Under the pieces are notes generated by a model. It saw only the letters and a program-made list of their open reading frames with translations. It searched no databases and was not told the origin of the DNA. From Rotaria sordida (lineage: Eukaryota > Rotifera > Eurotatoria > Philodinida > Philodinidae): 64,000 nucleotides of DNA. This document shows positions 1 through 15,478 of this stretch, one piece after another. How positions within the stretch are numbered: position 1 is the stretch's first letter; each line of letters starts with the position of its first letter. The position numbers and the translations under genes are program-made. Location: NCBI GenBank assembly GCA_905250125.1, contig CAJNOL010000110.1, positions 70,800 to 134,799 of the forward strand, read 5' to 3'.

Positions 1-19
1 ATTGATTTATATTTAAATT

Positions 20-2451
<2,432 letters not shown>

Positions 2452-2639
2452 ACATCGAATATTTAATCATAGGAAAACTCGCATTAAAAAATTTTTTTTT
2501 TTTTATTATTCAAGTGTTATTTTTTTTGTTTCCCGTGTTGTTCTTTTATTCTCGAGACAACAATAAACAAAATTTAATTAGCAAAAAAAACCAATATATA
2601 CATATATATATTTTAAAAAAAGAATGTTTTTATTTTAAG
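2452..2639 (+). promoter_or_regulatory. PSMC1-USP39 intercistronic region with likely trans-splice acceptor
   Basis: Only 188 bp separate the PSMC1 stop from the USP39 ATG. An AATAAA lies at 2562-2567. A T-rich tract ends in AG at 2638-2639, directly against the ATG at 2640. A poly(A) signal followed by an acceptor with no upstream exon in sight is the usual layout between genes of a spliced-leader operon. The operon reading is an inference; a 5'UTR intron is the alternative. Confidence 0.5.
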
Positions 2640-5600
2640 ATGAATGACGATATTAAACAAATTCAAGGTATTAAACGACCTTATGATTCAAATCCAACAA
2701 CGTCTAATGCTGGATATCAACCAGTAGCAAAAAAGAAAAAAGGTTTGTTTTACTTTTTTTTAATACTTATTTTGATTTATTCTGTGAATATGATGTATGA
2801 TTGACTAATGATTTGTTTTCTTTTGCTTATAGGTGTACCTATTGTTGGTACAACTCTACGAGAATTAATACATACAAGTGTCAAATCAGAATCGACGACT
2901 ATTGATAATCGTAGTCGTAATTGTCCGTATTTAGATACGATTAATCGGTATGATTTTAAAAGAAAATGTTGAAATAATAATGAGAGTTAAAATTGTTGAT
3001 TTTCGAACTGATTTCAACAATATGAAAATCAATAAGAAACTCTATTAAGACTTATTTTTAATATCAAACTCCTTAAAATACCTACAGAATCAATTCTCAT
3101 AAGTTGACGAGGAGAGATGACCGATCAACTTGATAATTTTATTCATGAGTAGAGTCCGATAAGACTGATTAAAGTTAAGAACGGCCCTTCTAGAGTTATT
3201 ACTGTTTTACTAAAACCTTTTAACTCTAGTAAGTTCAAACGGAAAACAACATACTTCAAGCATGAAGTCCCTGCTGTTTTCCCACCAGGTATGATATTCA
3301 TAAAACTTGGGTGATAGTATTTTTAACTGAAATTTTGCCTATAGACAGGTCTTGTAGCTATTAGAATGGCTCAAAAAGTTTTAGTACAAAAAAAATGTGT
3401 TCTTCACATAATCAGTATCCGAAAAAAGATCATGTAGCACATAGGAAGATCGAGAAACTGATGATCTTCAACATTCGATATCTCTGGAAGGATACAATCT
3501 TTTTAGCTGAAACTTTTAGAGCATTTTAATGATCACGGAACTTATCTATCGGCGAAATTTCAGATCGAAATACTAGAATTCGAGTTTTTCATAAATACTT
3601 TATCATAGGCACAAAAATAAGTAAAACGGTAATGATTCCTATTGAGCAGTACATGAGAATAAACTCTTCTAGGCTTTTGCTATTCTCCCCATCGTATTCT
3701 ACGTTATCCGAATAACAAAAAATCACTAATGGAACGAACGATTAGAATTTAACAGACATCTGACCAAATCCAATAATCGAACTCCAATGAGTATCTTTAA
3801 AAATTTCATAAGACTTTCAACAATTAGATCTAATTCTATTATAAAAAAATCTCTTAATTAATATTATTTCTTTTTTAGGAGTTTACTCGATTTTGATTTT
3901 GAAAAACTTTGTTCAATCACACTATCAAATAATAATGTCTATGCTTGTTTAGTTTGTGGCAAATATTTTCAAGGTTAATTATTTATTATTTCGAAGATCT
4001 AAACATATATATTTTGTTTCTTTTTTTTTTTTGAAGGTCGTGGACAAAAATCTTGTGCTTATACACATAGTGTTGAAGTTGAACATCATGTTTTTATAAA
4101 TCTTCATTCGCTACAATTTTTTTGTTTACCAGATAATTATGAAATCATAGATTCATCATTAGATGATATCAAAGTAAAAAGAAAAAAACATACATACACA
4201 AGGTGTTCCAAAAGTCATAACTATTTAATAGATACAAACAACTCGCCTATTGGTCACGTTTAATCGAAACCTTTCTTTTTCTGTTTGAAATAGGAGATTA
4301 GTAAATTTTAATTTGTAAAGATTAAGTTAAACTGTAGTTGAAAGTGTTACGTTTCTACACTGTTCACGAACTTGATCTCTACAAGTCAAAATTTACTAAT
4401 CTTCTATTACAAGTATAAAAAAATCAAGTTTTGATTAAGCTTGATCAGTAGCTGAGTATTGCCGATAGTAAGATTTTTATATTGACTGCCTTATTTTAAG
4501 GTTTCTAAATACTTAAATATTTTCATAATTGCGTGCTGCTACTATTTGAAAAGATCTTGACAACAGAACGGAATCATGTCTAACATTTTATAATGAAAGC
4601 ATAAATTGAACACTACTAGCTATTAGGACTTTATGAGACTCGGTTAAAAGTAGTTCAAAAAAGTACGCTCGAAATTTCCAGGTGAAAAATCTTTAATTTA
4701 GACTAAACTCAATTGCTAATACTTGACTAACTTTTCGTGAGCACAATCCAAGGCTCTCATCATATGATGAGAAAGTGTCAGCTCAATATTTAGAGCTAGA
4801 ATTTTGATAACAACGACTGAAAATTCGTCAGTTGGAAACTTCCAGGCTCATATCTATTAATCATTAAAACCATAGAAACCGATAAAAACTCAGCTTTAAT
4901 GTCCAAAAAATGTCAATAAAAAAGCAACTAGTCAGGTTTTATGTATACTGTATATATTAAATGATCATGACTTTTGGGACAGCCTGTATTTGTTGTTTTT
5001 TTTTTCTATATACTCATTTTATTCAAAATTTAGTATGTACTTAATCCAACTTATTCAAAAGAACAAATAGAACAATTAGATAAAAATGAAAAAATGGTTC
5101 GTGCTTATGATGGAACATTATATTTACCAGGTTTGTTAAATACCAAAAAATAAATGTTTCATTAATAAATATTTGATTATTTGTTTTTTTTTTAAAGGAA
5201 TTGTTGGTTTAAATAATATTAAAGCAAATGATTATTGTAATGTCATCTTACAAGTAAATTAATTTTTTTTGTTTTTAAAATTTTTATTTTTCTAAATTTA
5301 CAAATTTAGGCTTTAATTAATGTTGGTCCATTACGTGATTATTTTCTTCAAGAAGATAATTATGCTGATATACGTGTAGCACCTGGTGATATAATGATAA
5401 ATTTAGTTAAACGTTTTGGTGAATTAGTTCGTAAATTATGGAATCCAAGAAATTTTAAAGCACATGTATCACCACATGAAATGTTACAAGCTGTTGTTAA
5501 ATGTAGTAAAAAACGTTTTCAAATAACTCAACAAGGTGATCCTGTTGAATTTCTTGCATGGCTTCTTAATAGTCTTCATTTAACATTAAATGGAACAAAA

Positions 5601-7732
5601 AATTCCAATAGTAGTATTATTTATAAAGCATTTCAAGGCAAAATGAAAGTTTATACTCGAAAAATTCCACCAATTGATTTAGTAAAATAAAAAATATTCA
5701 TTCTTTTTTTGTTTGAATTTCTTTTTCTTTTTTTTTTTAATAGAGTGAAGATGAAAAAAGAAAATTATTAGCCATAGAAGAATATAGAGGTAATATAAGA
5801 AGATTCAATTTTAATTTTTATTATTATAATTTTTATTTAGAATATGATGAAGAAATTCCATATTTATTTTTATCAGTTGATCTTCCACCACCACCATTAT
5901 TTCGTGATGAATTTAAAGAAAGTATTATACCACAAGTACCATTATTTCAAATTTTAACTAAATTTGATGGACAAACAGCACAAGAACATAAAACATATAA
6001 AGATAATTTTCTTAAACGTTATGAAATAAGAAAATTACCACCATATCTTATTTTATGTTTTCGAGTAAGATTTTAAAAAGAAAAAATATTTTTTTTTATG
6101 GAAATTTTAATATATTTAATTCTTTTTTTATTTTAGCGTTTCACAAAAAATACATTCTATCTGGAAAAAAATCCAACTATTGTCAATTTTCCAATTAAGT
6201 ATGTAGTTTATTTACTAAATAACGAATTTAGCTAAGCATGGATTATAAATGAGTATACCAAAGAAATACAATAGATCTGTTTGTATTATAAACTATGGAG
6301 TTATAAATATATGTCTGCAATACAAGTAATATATCTGCGATAAAGAATACAGAAAGACTGGTATCTTAAATTGTTTTCTAACTATATAGATTCTTTTCAC
6401 GTAATAATATAGAATTTTATTAACTCGATTTTTTCTCTTAAGATAATTTTTATTCTTTTTATTTTTAGAGATAGATTTTTAATGAATAATAAATGAAATC
6501 TTATCTTCATATTATAGACAATAGACTTGTATTAAGTTTAGAAAAAGTTGTCATGACATAGATGTTACATCAGTGTTTCAATAAAAATATCATTCTGTCT
6601 TATCAAGAACTCGTTCAAAATAAATATAGCACACTCTTAGAGATTCCGTACTGTAAACATTTAGGATAAATATGACTTCATGTGTATTAAATATAGACAC
6701 GTCCTGTAGTATTTATAATAAAATGACTAACTTCAAAATTTAATTTTCATTCAATATTATATTAATTTTTGACTTGAGAAATCTTTTACAAATAAATGAT
6801 CTTTTCATTCAAAATGACTCTATGAATAATAAAAATAGTTTTTCATTGCTATTCAAAGTGAATTATTTATTCTGATGTAAAACAATATGTTCGACTTAAA
6901 GAAACTCATATGAATATCAGAAGATTAATTTTTCTTAATTTACATATAGATTAGTCAAAATAAAATGTGTTTTTATGACCTGATAAAAATGCTCTAATCT
7001 TCTTTCACAAAATACAATAAATATAGCCACAAAAAGAAATGAATAGAAATTTTTTCCATAGATATTGAACTAAAATATAAGAAAAAATCTTATTTATTGA
7101 TAATCTTTTTTTTCCTTTAATCTTGCTTATTGGTATTTGTTCATATTATTCAGAAAATTAAAATGAATATGATTAATTCTATATGAATACAAAGAAAAAA
7201 AAAGAAGAAGATGCTTTTTTTCTATATAATGAAAAAAATATGCTATTTTTTTTTTTAGAAACGTTGATCTTCGAGAATTATTACCTGAATATCGTATTGA
7301 ACCATCAGCTTTAATTGAAAGTCCATCAACAACTTATGATCTCATTTCTAATGTTGTTCACGATGGAGAACCAGGTTAAATTAAATTTTATAATTTCTAT
7401 TAAAAATTTTAATAGTTCTTTCGTTTTTTTTCTTGATTTTAAGGGAAAGGTACCTATCGTGTTCACATTTTACATAAGGTTTGTTAGAATTAGAATAATG
7501 AAAAAAAAAACTAAATAAATCAAATGATTTGATTTTTTTTTTAGGGTTCAGGTACGTGGTATGAGTTACAAGATTTACATGTCGTCGATGTTTTACCTCA
7601 GATGATTACACTTTCCGAATCATATTTACAAGTAAAAAAAAATATATTTTTACATCTTTTTTCTTTATTTATTAAAATATTTTCTAGATTTGGGAACGTC
7701 GCGATGTTAGTCAATTATTCACGAAAACTTGA
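2640..7732 (+). CDS. USP39: USP39/SAD1-type U4/U6.U5 tri-snRNP protein (inactive ubiquitin protease fold)
   Basis: Splicing factor of the tri-snRNP with a UBP zinc finger followed by a pseudo-protease domain. Fourteen exons: 2640-2742, 2833-2947, 3879-3973, 4037-4173, 5034-5130, 5198-5253, 5310-5681, 5744-5789, 5841-6064, 6137-6198, 7259-7374, 7444-7478, 7545-7631, 7688-7732. All phases agree and give 529 aa. The UBP finger starts at YACLVCGKYFQG. The protease domain starts at GLNNIKANDYCNVILQ, with Asp where active USPs have the catalytic Cys; the Cys-box residue just after it is not the nucleophile. The His-box position reads GTYRVHILHKG and lacks the catalytic His, as is known for USP39. 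The C-terminal part is very close to animal USP39 (LPPYLILCF, VDVLPQMITLSES). Introns 2 (931 bp), 4 (858 bp) and 10 (1060 bp) are long; intron 4 contains a MITE-like element. Confidence 0.95.
3501..3577. repeat. Dispersed repeat fragment in USP39 intron 2
   Basis: This stretch resembles 23635-23710 in furin intron 13. Both contain AGCTGAAA, TTTTAGA and, at the end, TCTCAGATCGAAATACTA or TTTCAGATCGAAATACTA. The two are in the same orientation. They look like pieces of one dispersed family; the full extent of the copy here could not be fixed by eye. Confidence 0.45.
4197..4986. mobile_element. MITE-like element with TA target duplication (USP39 intron 4)
   Basis: The 790-bp element has inverted ends: the left starts CACAAGGTGTTCCAAAAGTC and the right, reversed, starts CAGGCTGTCCCAAAAGTCAT. 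Weaker pairing continues for about 40 bp in all. TA flanks both sides (4195-4196 and 4987-4988). A second inverted pair sits inside (about 4287-4316 and 4381-4410). There is no transposase reading frame, so it is probably a non-autonomous Tc1/mariner-type element. The superfamily is inferred from the TA duplication only. Confidence 0.72.
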
Positions 7733-7783
7733 ACAATTTTTCTTTTTTTCTGTATTCATTTCTTGGTTTTTTCCTTTCATATA

Positions 7784-8569
7784 TTAAACTTCTTTAACAG
7801 TTAAATGATATTTAGGAAAAACTAATTGTTTTAAATGTAAAAATAAATTTTGTGGTACTACGGGTAGATCAATATGTAATGGTTTACATTCCCATATTAA
7901 TGATGTTACAATAAAACCTAAAAACATATCAATAGAATAATGATGACGTTCTAATATTGTACATATAATACGTTGAATTATATGAAACCAAATTAATATT
8001 GGCAGACCATAACGTAATATTCTTGATGAATATTGACGAGATAATATTGTAAATGAAATAGCTGTCAAAGTATAAATAGTAACATGTCCACTATAAAGTA
8101 AATCATTACAAGCACCACCAACAAGTACTTTAAATGGATTAATAGGATCAGTAAAATTACAGAAAGGTTTTGGTGAAGGTAAAATTGTCATTGAAAAAAG
8201 AAATATACGTAATGTACGAGCTATAATTAAACATCGTGCACCTTTTTGAACTATAGTTAAACCTTTACTACCATTAAGAAAACAGAAAAATACCCAAATT
8301 ATTGCTAAGTTTTCGACTGATAATTTAATACCCATACAAATTTGTTTTCTTGAAGTAATTTTTTTTAGATATTCATAAGCAAGATCACGTAATGGAGTAC
8401 GATCATGTTTAACAGATGATATTACTTGTACTGATGTATTTTCAATAAAAAATTCCATGGCAAGAAATAATAAATCTCTTAATGATTTCAAAACATATAT
8501 TTGTAATTCATAACTAACACGTAATTTATATTGATTTTTAATAAAACGGAATGAAAAATATCGTTGCAT
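7784..8569 (-). CDS. Sphingomyelin-synthase-like PAP2-family membrane enzyme
   Basis: Single-exon gene of 261 aa. It carries the signature of the sphingomyelin synthase / ceramide phosphoethanolamine synthase group of the PAP2 superfamily: an RTLRIFLFSMTILPSPKPFC segment (the Arg...Thr-Leu-Pro motif), then CNDLLYSGHV with the first catalytic His, then RHHYSIDMFLG with the second His and the Asp. Several hydrophobic helices surround these motifs. Such enzymes move a phosphocholine or phosphoethanolamine head group onto ceramide in Golgi, plasma or ER membranes; the substrate cannot be read from the sequence. The protein is shorter than animal SMS1/2 (about 360-420 aa) and has no SAM domain. 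The absence of introns is unusual here. The stop is 51 bp from the USP39 stop in convergent orientation, so the 3'UTRs probably overlap. Confidence 0.78.
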   Translation of the reverse strand: MQRYFSFRFIKNQYKLRVSYELQIYVLKSLRDLLFLAMEFFIENTSVQVISSVKHDRTPLRDLAYEYLKKITSRKQICMGIKLSVENLAIIWVFFCFLNGSKGLTIVQKGARCLIIARTLRIFLFSMTILPSPKPFCNFTDPINPFKVLVGGACNDLLYSGHVTIYTLTAISFTILSRQYSSRILRYGLPILIWFHIIQRIICTILERHHYSIDMFLGFIVTSLIWECKPLHIDLPVVPQNLFLHLKQLVFPKYHLTVKEV

Positions 8570-10671
8570 TATACCTAACTTCCAATAAAAATATTCACTA
8601 TATCAAATATTCATGGGATTACTTGGAATATGAATAAAATCAAATATTTGTTATTGCTGCCATTATAATGTTTGTGAGTTCCATCAAAATAACATTCAGC
8701 ATTTACCAATTTTTGTTTCAAACAGCTGCGCTTATTATACGAGAAACAAAGAATAAAGAAAAAATATAAAAAACAGTTATATCTATATCATTGTATAGAC
8801 ACATTTGTACAGGTGAAATAGACACATGTTAAAGTCAAAGATTTTGTTTTTTATTCATCATCCAACATAAAATGCAAATCGATTATATAAATCAATAAAT
8901 CAAATAATTCGTTTTTTGTTCTTTCAAAGTATCAATTATTCTACACCAAAAAAGTCTTTTCAGTTACAAAATACAACTGATTAATGCTAACACAAGGCCA
9001 TACATATAAATTTGTTTACAGAATATATTCAAGCATTCCTGTTACACAGTCTCTTAGGCTTTTTCTCTCTATATACGGATAGTATCATAACCAAAAAAAA
9101 CAGCCGACTACTTCTGGCATTTGCAAACATCTATAGTTATTATGTTACTAACTATGTTTGTCATGTGCTTAAGTATTTTCTGTCGTGTTATTATGAGATA
9201 TCTTGGTACAAGGAGAACAGTTGAAAGATAATCATAAAAGAACGTAATATAATAAGAAAATAATAGTTTACTCCACATGTGAAAAGAACCTTGTTGTTGA
9301 GGTTTACGATTCATTTTTTTTTTTGTTTTTTTTCGTATTATTTGGACTAAATAACTTATCAAACTTCGTGCTCATATCAACACAAAAAGTGGTTGTTTTT
9401 TTCCATATTTATGACTGATATGATAATTTTCTAAATATAGAAACATTAAATGAAATAAAATTTTTAGACTATGTCAAAAACAGTCATTAAACATTTTTGT
9501 TTTTTGAAGGTTTTATTGATTTATAACTTCTCTTCAATTATTAGTAAGTTAATGCATTTTGAAAACTTTTTTCTGTCAAGCAGTAGAATTTTTATATTCT
9601 AGAAGAACAATTTCAATACAAAGAAAAAAGCGTCATCTTCAGGTGGAAAGAGGTTTATTTTTCTTCTTTTATTGGTTATTTGATATATATATCTGTTCCA
9701 ATGATATATGCAAAATGCGACCCATTTCTCTTCAACATTGTATCATCATCGCGTATCAGGTGCAATATGATTCATATGAGAATGACCGATTTTTTTTTCA
9801 AATGTCCCAATTCTTATTTTACTATGTAACACTTTTAATCTATTAGAAACATACCAGATTTTTATCAGTTACAATAGTTGTATGATAATAATATGTTATT
9901 GTTTAGATTATATATATTGCCCTAAACGAAAACAATCAAGCATTTTGCAAAAAATCTTTTAGCGAAATTTCCTCGTCAAATCTTGACATAAATAGCATAC
10001 AATTTTTTAGAAAACATTTAATTATTTTCTTTTTGGACAATATATATATATATATCTATGTAGCTCAAACAATAACAAGTCACTACTGTAACTGATGAGA
10101 AGAAAAATTGAGACATCATCAAGTCAGACTACTCACTCTAATATATGTGTACGTTATTATTACGAAATAAAAGCTTTGATACTTTTTATTTTAGAGTATT
10201 TAGAGGTAAATAGTAAGTATTTAATTTTAGTGTATTCAGATCAAAAATAGAAGATTATGCGCAATTTATTTTTTAAATATTTAATATTTTGTTAAGATAA
10301 TAAATTTGATCCTTTTATGCTTTTATTTTTCTTTATTTCGATATGTATAGCGATTTCTTATCTATCTTTTTAAAAGAAATAATAGACACTCACACCTACT
10401 CTGCATGCTAAACGTTAAGGTCATATGCTCACACGTACACACCCTAAAAACGCAAAAAAAAATTATTGTCACTTTAAGTAAAAATATTCGTCGAACTATT
10501 CGAACTATATAAGTCCGAGTTTTTTTTATTTATCATCGATAAGATATGTACTTGTCGGTCTTGTGATAAACAATAAATAATCGTAGTTTTTATTTCGTAT
10601 ACATTCTTTTTTTTTTCTTGCGCTGTAGATTTTTTATTTTTTTTTCTTTTACTTTATCGTAATAAAACCTA
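8570..10671. other. Gene-poor spacer upstream of PNPLA2-like gene
   Basis: About 2.1 kb of AT-rich DNA between two divergent genes. The open frames in it (for example 9012-9224 and 9559-9846) lack the codon bias, splice signals or family resemblance of the real genes. Promoters for both neighbours must lie here, but no element was clear enough to mark. Confidence 0.6.
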
Positions 10672-13600
10672 ATGGTTTGTGAATCAAAGATTTCTCCAAT
10701 TAATTTATCATTATGTGGATGTGGATTTTTGGGTGTATATCATGTTGGTGTTGTGTCTGCATTTAAAGAATATGCATCTGAAGTACTTGATAATAATATG
10801 TCTGGATGTTCAGCTGGTTCACTTGTTGCTGCATGTGCTATGAGTGGTTGTTGTCTTGGACAAATGTGTAGTGATGCACTTGAAATAGCAATACGAGCAC
10901 GTAGTCGTGCATTAGGACCATTACATCCAACATTTAGTATTGTTGATATAATACGTAATGGTTTAAGAAGAATTTTACCACCAAACGCACATGAAATATG
11001 TTCAGGACGTTTATTTATATCATTAACACGTTGGAAAGATAATAAAAATGTTATTATAAATCAATTTCATACACGTGAAGAACTTATTCAAGTACTTATT
11101 TGTTCAAGTTTTGTACCATATTGGTCAGGAATAATTCCACCTAAATTTCGAGGAGAAGTAAGACAAAAAAAAAAGATTTAATTAAAAAAACAAACAAACA
11201 AATAATTACCTGTTTTTTTTCCTAGTATTATTGGGATGGTGGTTTAACTAATAATAATCCAATTATTGATGAAGGAACTATTTTAGTTTCACCATTTGCT
11301 GGTGAAAGTGATATATGTCCACGAGATGAATCTGGATCATTTTATAGTATTGATTTTAAAGGTAAGAATTTTTTTTTCTTTGTTCTTACGATGAAACATA
11401 TCCAAGTGTTAAATCGCTTTTGAGCCAGGATTATGTGGATCATGTGGATTCTAATGAGTTATGAATATCCTAGAAAAAAAGTTCGAGCTATTAGCTTAAT
11501 ACTGCAGAGATATTACATTTTTACGGTAGTTTTTAGTATAACATCGTGATCCCCTCAGGAACATCGAGAAAACTGATTTTCGAATTTCAACTTGAAACTT
11601 CCCATAGACACAGGATGTGATGGGAATAATTTATTGTAAAAGTTTCAGATTTTTGTGGAACTCACATATATTTTCGAAGAAAATAGTAAGTATAAGTTTT
11701 AAATTCAAGTTTTCGTGGCTCCCTTTCCCTCCATTACAGATACTTAGAAACTGAAGCCTCCATTACAGACCCTAGCAATCGAGGATAACAGACGTCAGAC
11801 TTTGTAGTTTTTTTGTTTTTTTTGCAAAATTGATCAAGTTATTATTAAGATCTGCTGTATGTAGATATAACAGATATGTAAAACAGACATATTTGCCAAT
11901 TCATTCAATGATTATAATAATAAGAGTGTTAAATTAAGAAAAATGAATTTAAAAGAAATGAAAAATAGAGAGCGAATATCAACAATGCAAACAAAAAATA
12001 GAGCACTCGTAGAAAAAATAAAAAAAATTCTGTTCGAAATGCAAAAATTAGAAAGATTCTTGTTCTGACGTTCGATTATTCTGCAAAGTAACTGTAGCTT
12101 ACAAGAGGTTTTTCACTTTACATATTTTCTATTAGTTTAATGAGGCTAGAAAACATTTGTGAATTCCATCTTTCAGCTTCAAAGAGGCGGCGCTAACAAG
12201 CTTTTTTAACTGCTTTTATTCTGAAATAAAAATATCTGGATCAACCAGTGCTCATAGGAGAAGTTAAAACGTGCTTTTACCATTGTCGTATGTTATGATA
12301 GGAAAAACAAAATGATCTAAAACTTACATAATGAACTATTCTCATTAAGGTGTGTCTCTGTACAAAGTTTCAAGTCGAAACTCATGGCTCAATTTTCTTG
12401 GTGATCGTGAGCCAAATCACGACATTGTACTAGAAAATACAATGCTTTGGCAACAATAAATCAATAGTTCGAATTTTTTTTCACAGTATTCATAGCTCTT
12501 TAGAATCTACATGATGTACATAGTCCTGGCTCAACAATGATTTGACACTTGAATATATCCCCTTGTTAGTGATATATAAAAATGTGTTTTTGTTTTGTTA
12601 TTTGAACAGGTACAGATATATCATGTACACAAGAAAATTTATATCGTATGACTCATGCATTGTTTCCACCAAATATTTCTGTATTGAAACAAATTTGTTG
12701 GCGTGGTTATATTGATGGAATAAAATTTTTACACACGAGAAGTAATTTATTGATAAATTTTTTTTTTTTTTTATTATATATAGAAAAAAATATTTCATTT
12801 AGATATGGTTAAATCTTCACATTTAAGTGCAAAAACAACAATATCATCTGTACTTGGTAGTGAATATACAGAACCAGCAAATGATGAAGAAAAACAATTA
12901 GCTAATGGTGGTATTGGACAAGATGTTAAACAAATGTTTGAAGATGATGATGATACAGATGATGAATCGATAAATGATGATACAAGTTCTGATGAAAATA
13001 CATCTCAATCAGATGAAGAATCAAATACTGGTAGTAGTCAAATAACATTTAGTCCATTTTGTGAAAAAGTAATACGAAAAAAAGAATTACCAACACCATT
13101 ATTTGCTGGTAAAAGAAATTTATTTATGTAGATTGTTTTTTATGAAAATAATTTGTTTTTGTTTTGTATACATAGTATTTGCTGATGCAAGACAAAAAGA
13201 AGAAGATCCAATACGACGATATTTTACAGAGTCAAGTATTTATAAAGTTTGGTCTTTGATGGCTTTACCATTTACATTACCAATGGATCTTACTTATGCA
13301 GCAACGAAAAGGTATAAAAGAAAATATTTAATTTGATTGAATTTTTTAAATAGAACACCTTAGGTACATTTTATTTAAGTTAAATTATGTAAGATAACGT
13401 AAACTTTTGTTATCAAAAAATCAAACAAAATGAAAAATGATAACGTAATATGTTAGTGAAAGTTCTTATCAATTGAATATCTTTGTTTGAGTTTATCAAA
13501 AAGAAAAATTTACTTTTTGAAGTATTATTCATATGCAGCAGAATAATTTGATTATATATTAAAATGACGAATATGAATTTTTTGTTTTCATATAACAGAA

Positions 13601-15478
13601 AAAAAAATAATGAAATTATTAATATTATTGATGATTTCATGGAAGTTCATTACTTGAGAAGATTTCATCATATTATAAAATTTATTAGATCGAATCGATA
13701 GTAAAGAGTTTCTTTTTTTTCTCAGTAAATAATAATGAGTGATCGAAAAGTAATATTCATTCATGTTTTTAAAGACTTTTTAAGAAGCCTGTAGGAATTT
13801 GAAAACATTGAGTTAAAATCACAATTTTCTATTCTTTCTGAAGATGAATTCAAACTTCTTGTAGGAGTTATGAATCGACTTTTTAGAGGTCCGTACACTT
13901 ACGAGGGACGTACTCCAACTGTTTCCGAGTTTTTGACAGCTATAAGTAGGTTTTAATGAGACTAAAAAAACTCTAAAAGTGTTCGTGTTCATGACTTTTC
14001 TATTCCGAGATACAATCAAATGTATGTCAAAAAAAATTGGCTTTTTATCATTGTTTTAAAATATCGTTTCTCTATATTTTTAAAGAATTCGAATGTTAAA
14101 TACATTTAAGAAAATATATGGCAGGCATTCATGTATCCCAATTTCAAATCTTAACTAGATGAAATTACCAAGTACTGAAGATTTAAGAGTAAAGCACTTG
14201 GTCTCAAATATTTTCTTGCATATATCAGAAACAACAAAAATAAGAATGTGGATGACTCACAGCTGCACTCTAAACATGTGTTCATAAAGAACACAAAATT
14301 ATGATTCTAACCCAACATTTTCAAATATTTCTGCAGACTCCTTAAAAAAAGCTGAAAAACGAATGAACATTTTAACTAATTACTTTTCAATCATTCGTTA
14401 TCTTGAAATAGCATACAATTCTTATGATGTAACTTTTCTGCGTATCAGATACAATTTAAAGAGTCTGAAAATCATATGTCTTCTATGATATTTTCTGTTT
14501 TCTCATATAAGGTAACGTTGTTTATTTTTGTTAGTTTAAAAACTAAATAAAACATTCGTTTAAAATGAAGAAAACTTCAGATTCATGAAGTCTGCTATTG
14601 TTCCTTGATCAATTAGAAGAAACATAAATCAATTAATAGCTTTGATATTGAATTGCACTTTGTTTTTTTTATTACTGTAAAATATATATAGAAAAAAAAA
14701 ACATTTTAGACTTATTTTTATAATCGTTAACTGCAAACTTATTTATAATCCTTCTTATCATATTTAAATTAATTAATAAAATAATTTCAATTATTTCTAT
14801 TTAGAGTCCTAGGCGCTTTTTATCCATTATCTAAGATTGATGAATCATCACGACAAAATCGTGCAGTTAGTTTTCTCTGTTCAGTTTTTGGTGATGAAAA
14901 TGATGATAAATCTTGTTATCACGTCAATGAGTAAGTTAATTTAAAATTTTTATTCAATTAAATTAAAAAATTTCTTTTTAAGTTGTGAATGTACGGGAAG
15001 TCGAGCCTCTTCATTAGGTCCTCATCATCGTCGTCGACGAAGTCGTCAACAACTTCGTCCTCTTCCAACTGTTCAATTAAATTCTTCTCATAGTAATTCT
15101 AATAATCAACGTCGAACAAATGTACCAATTAGTACAATAACATCAGATCAATTGGATTCTTCAAGTGATAATGAAGAATCATCTACAAATAATGATGATA
15201 TACAAGAATTATCATCAGACCCAAATTTAATTCAACATTATCCTCAATCAGATCTAGTTATGTCTATAAAACCAACAAATTCAGATCAAGAATATTGTCA
15301 GCAATTACAACAAATGGCTGATTTATCAAATCGACAACGATATAATGAACAATCATCATCATCATCATCACCATCAACAACAACAATACCATTTTTTGAT
15401 AAAGATAATCCTTTTATGGATACAGAACATAATGAATTAATGACAACAAAACTTGAAAAAGATGTTTTATTTGATTAG
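10672..15478 (+). CDS. PNPLA2: Patatin-like triacylglycerol lipase (ATGL/brummer type)
   Basis: Lipid-droplet lipase that starts triacylglycerol breakdown. Seven exons: 10672-11157, 11226-11361, 12610-12741, 12803-13108, 13176-13311, 14805-14930, 14983-15478, giving 605 aa. The patatin domain carries the oxyanion loop [11 protein letters not shown], the nucleophile elbow GCSAGS (Ser in GxSxG) and the dyad Asp in [12 protein letters not shown]. Further matches to ATGL are the [11 protein letters not shown] segment, the [11 protein letters not shown] segment and, in exon 5, a hydrophobic stretch [11 protein letters not shown]. The acidic stretch in exon 4 (DDDDTDDES) and the Ser/Gln-rich tail are lineage-specific. 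Introns 2 (1248 bp) and 5 (1493 bp) are long; intron 2 carries an inverted-repeat element. It is a single member of the PNPLA1-5 group, and PNPLA2 is the closest by the C-terminal half. Confidence 0.9.
11401..12552. mobile_element. Inverted-repeat (MITE-like) element in PNPLA2 intron 2
   Basis: About 210 bp at the left (starting TCCAAGTGTTAAATCG, with TTGAGCCAGGA) reappears inverted at the right end (reversed: TTCAAGTGTCAAATCA, with TTGAGCCAGGA). The two arms are imperfect and separated by about 700 bp. No transposase frame was found. The element fills nearly the whole 1248-bp intron and leaves the splice sites intact. The exact target duplication is ambiguous because the flanks are ATAT-rich. 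Confidence 0.65.

Noticed and set aside
9012-9846. Open frames of 70-95 codons between the SMS-like and PNPLA2 genes
   Set aside because: Codon use differs from real genes here, no splice signals fit, and no recognisable protein features occur.
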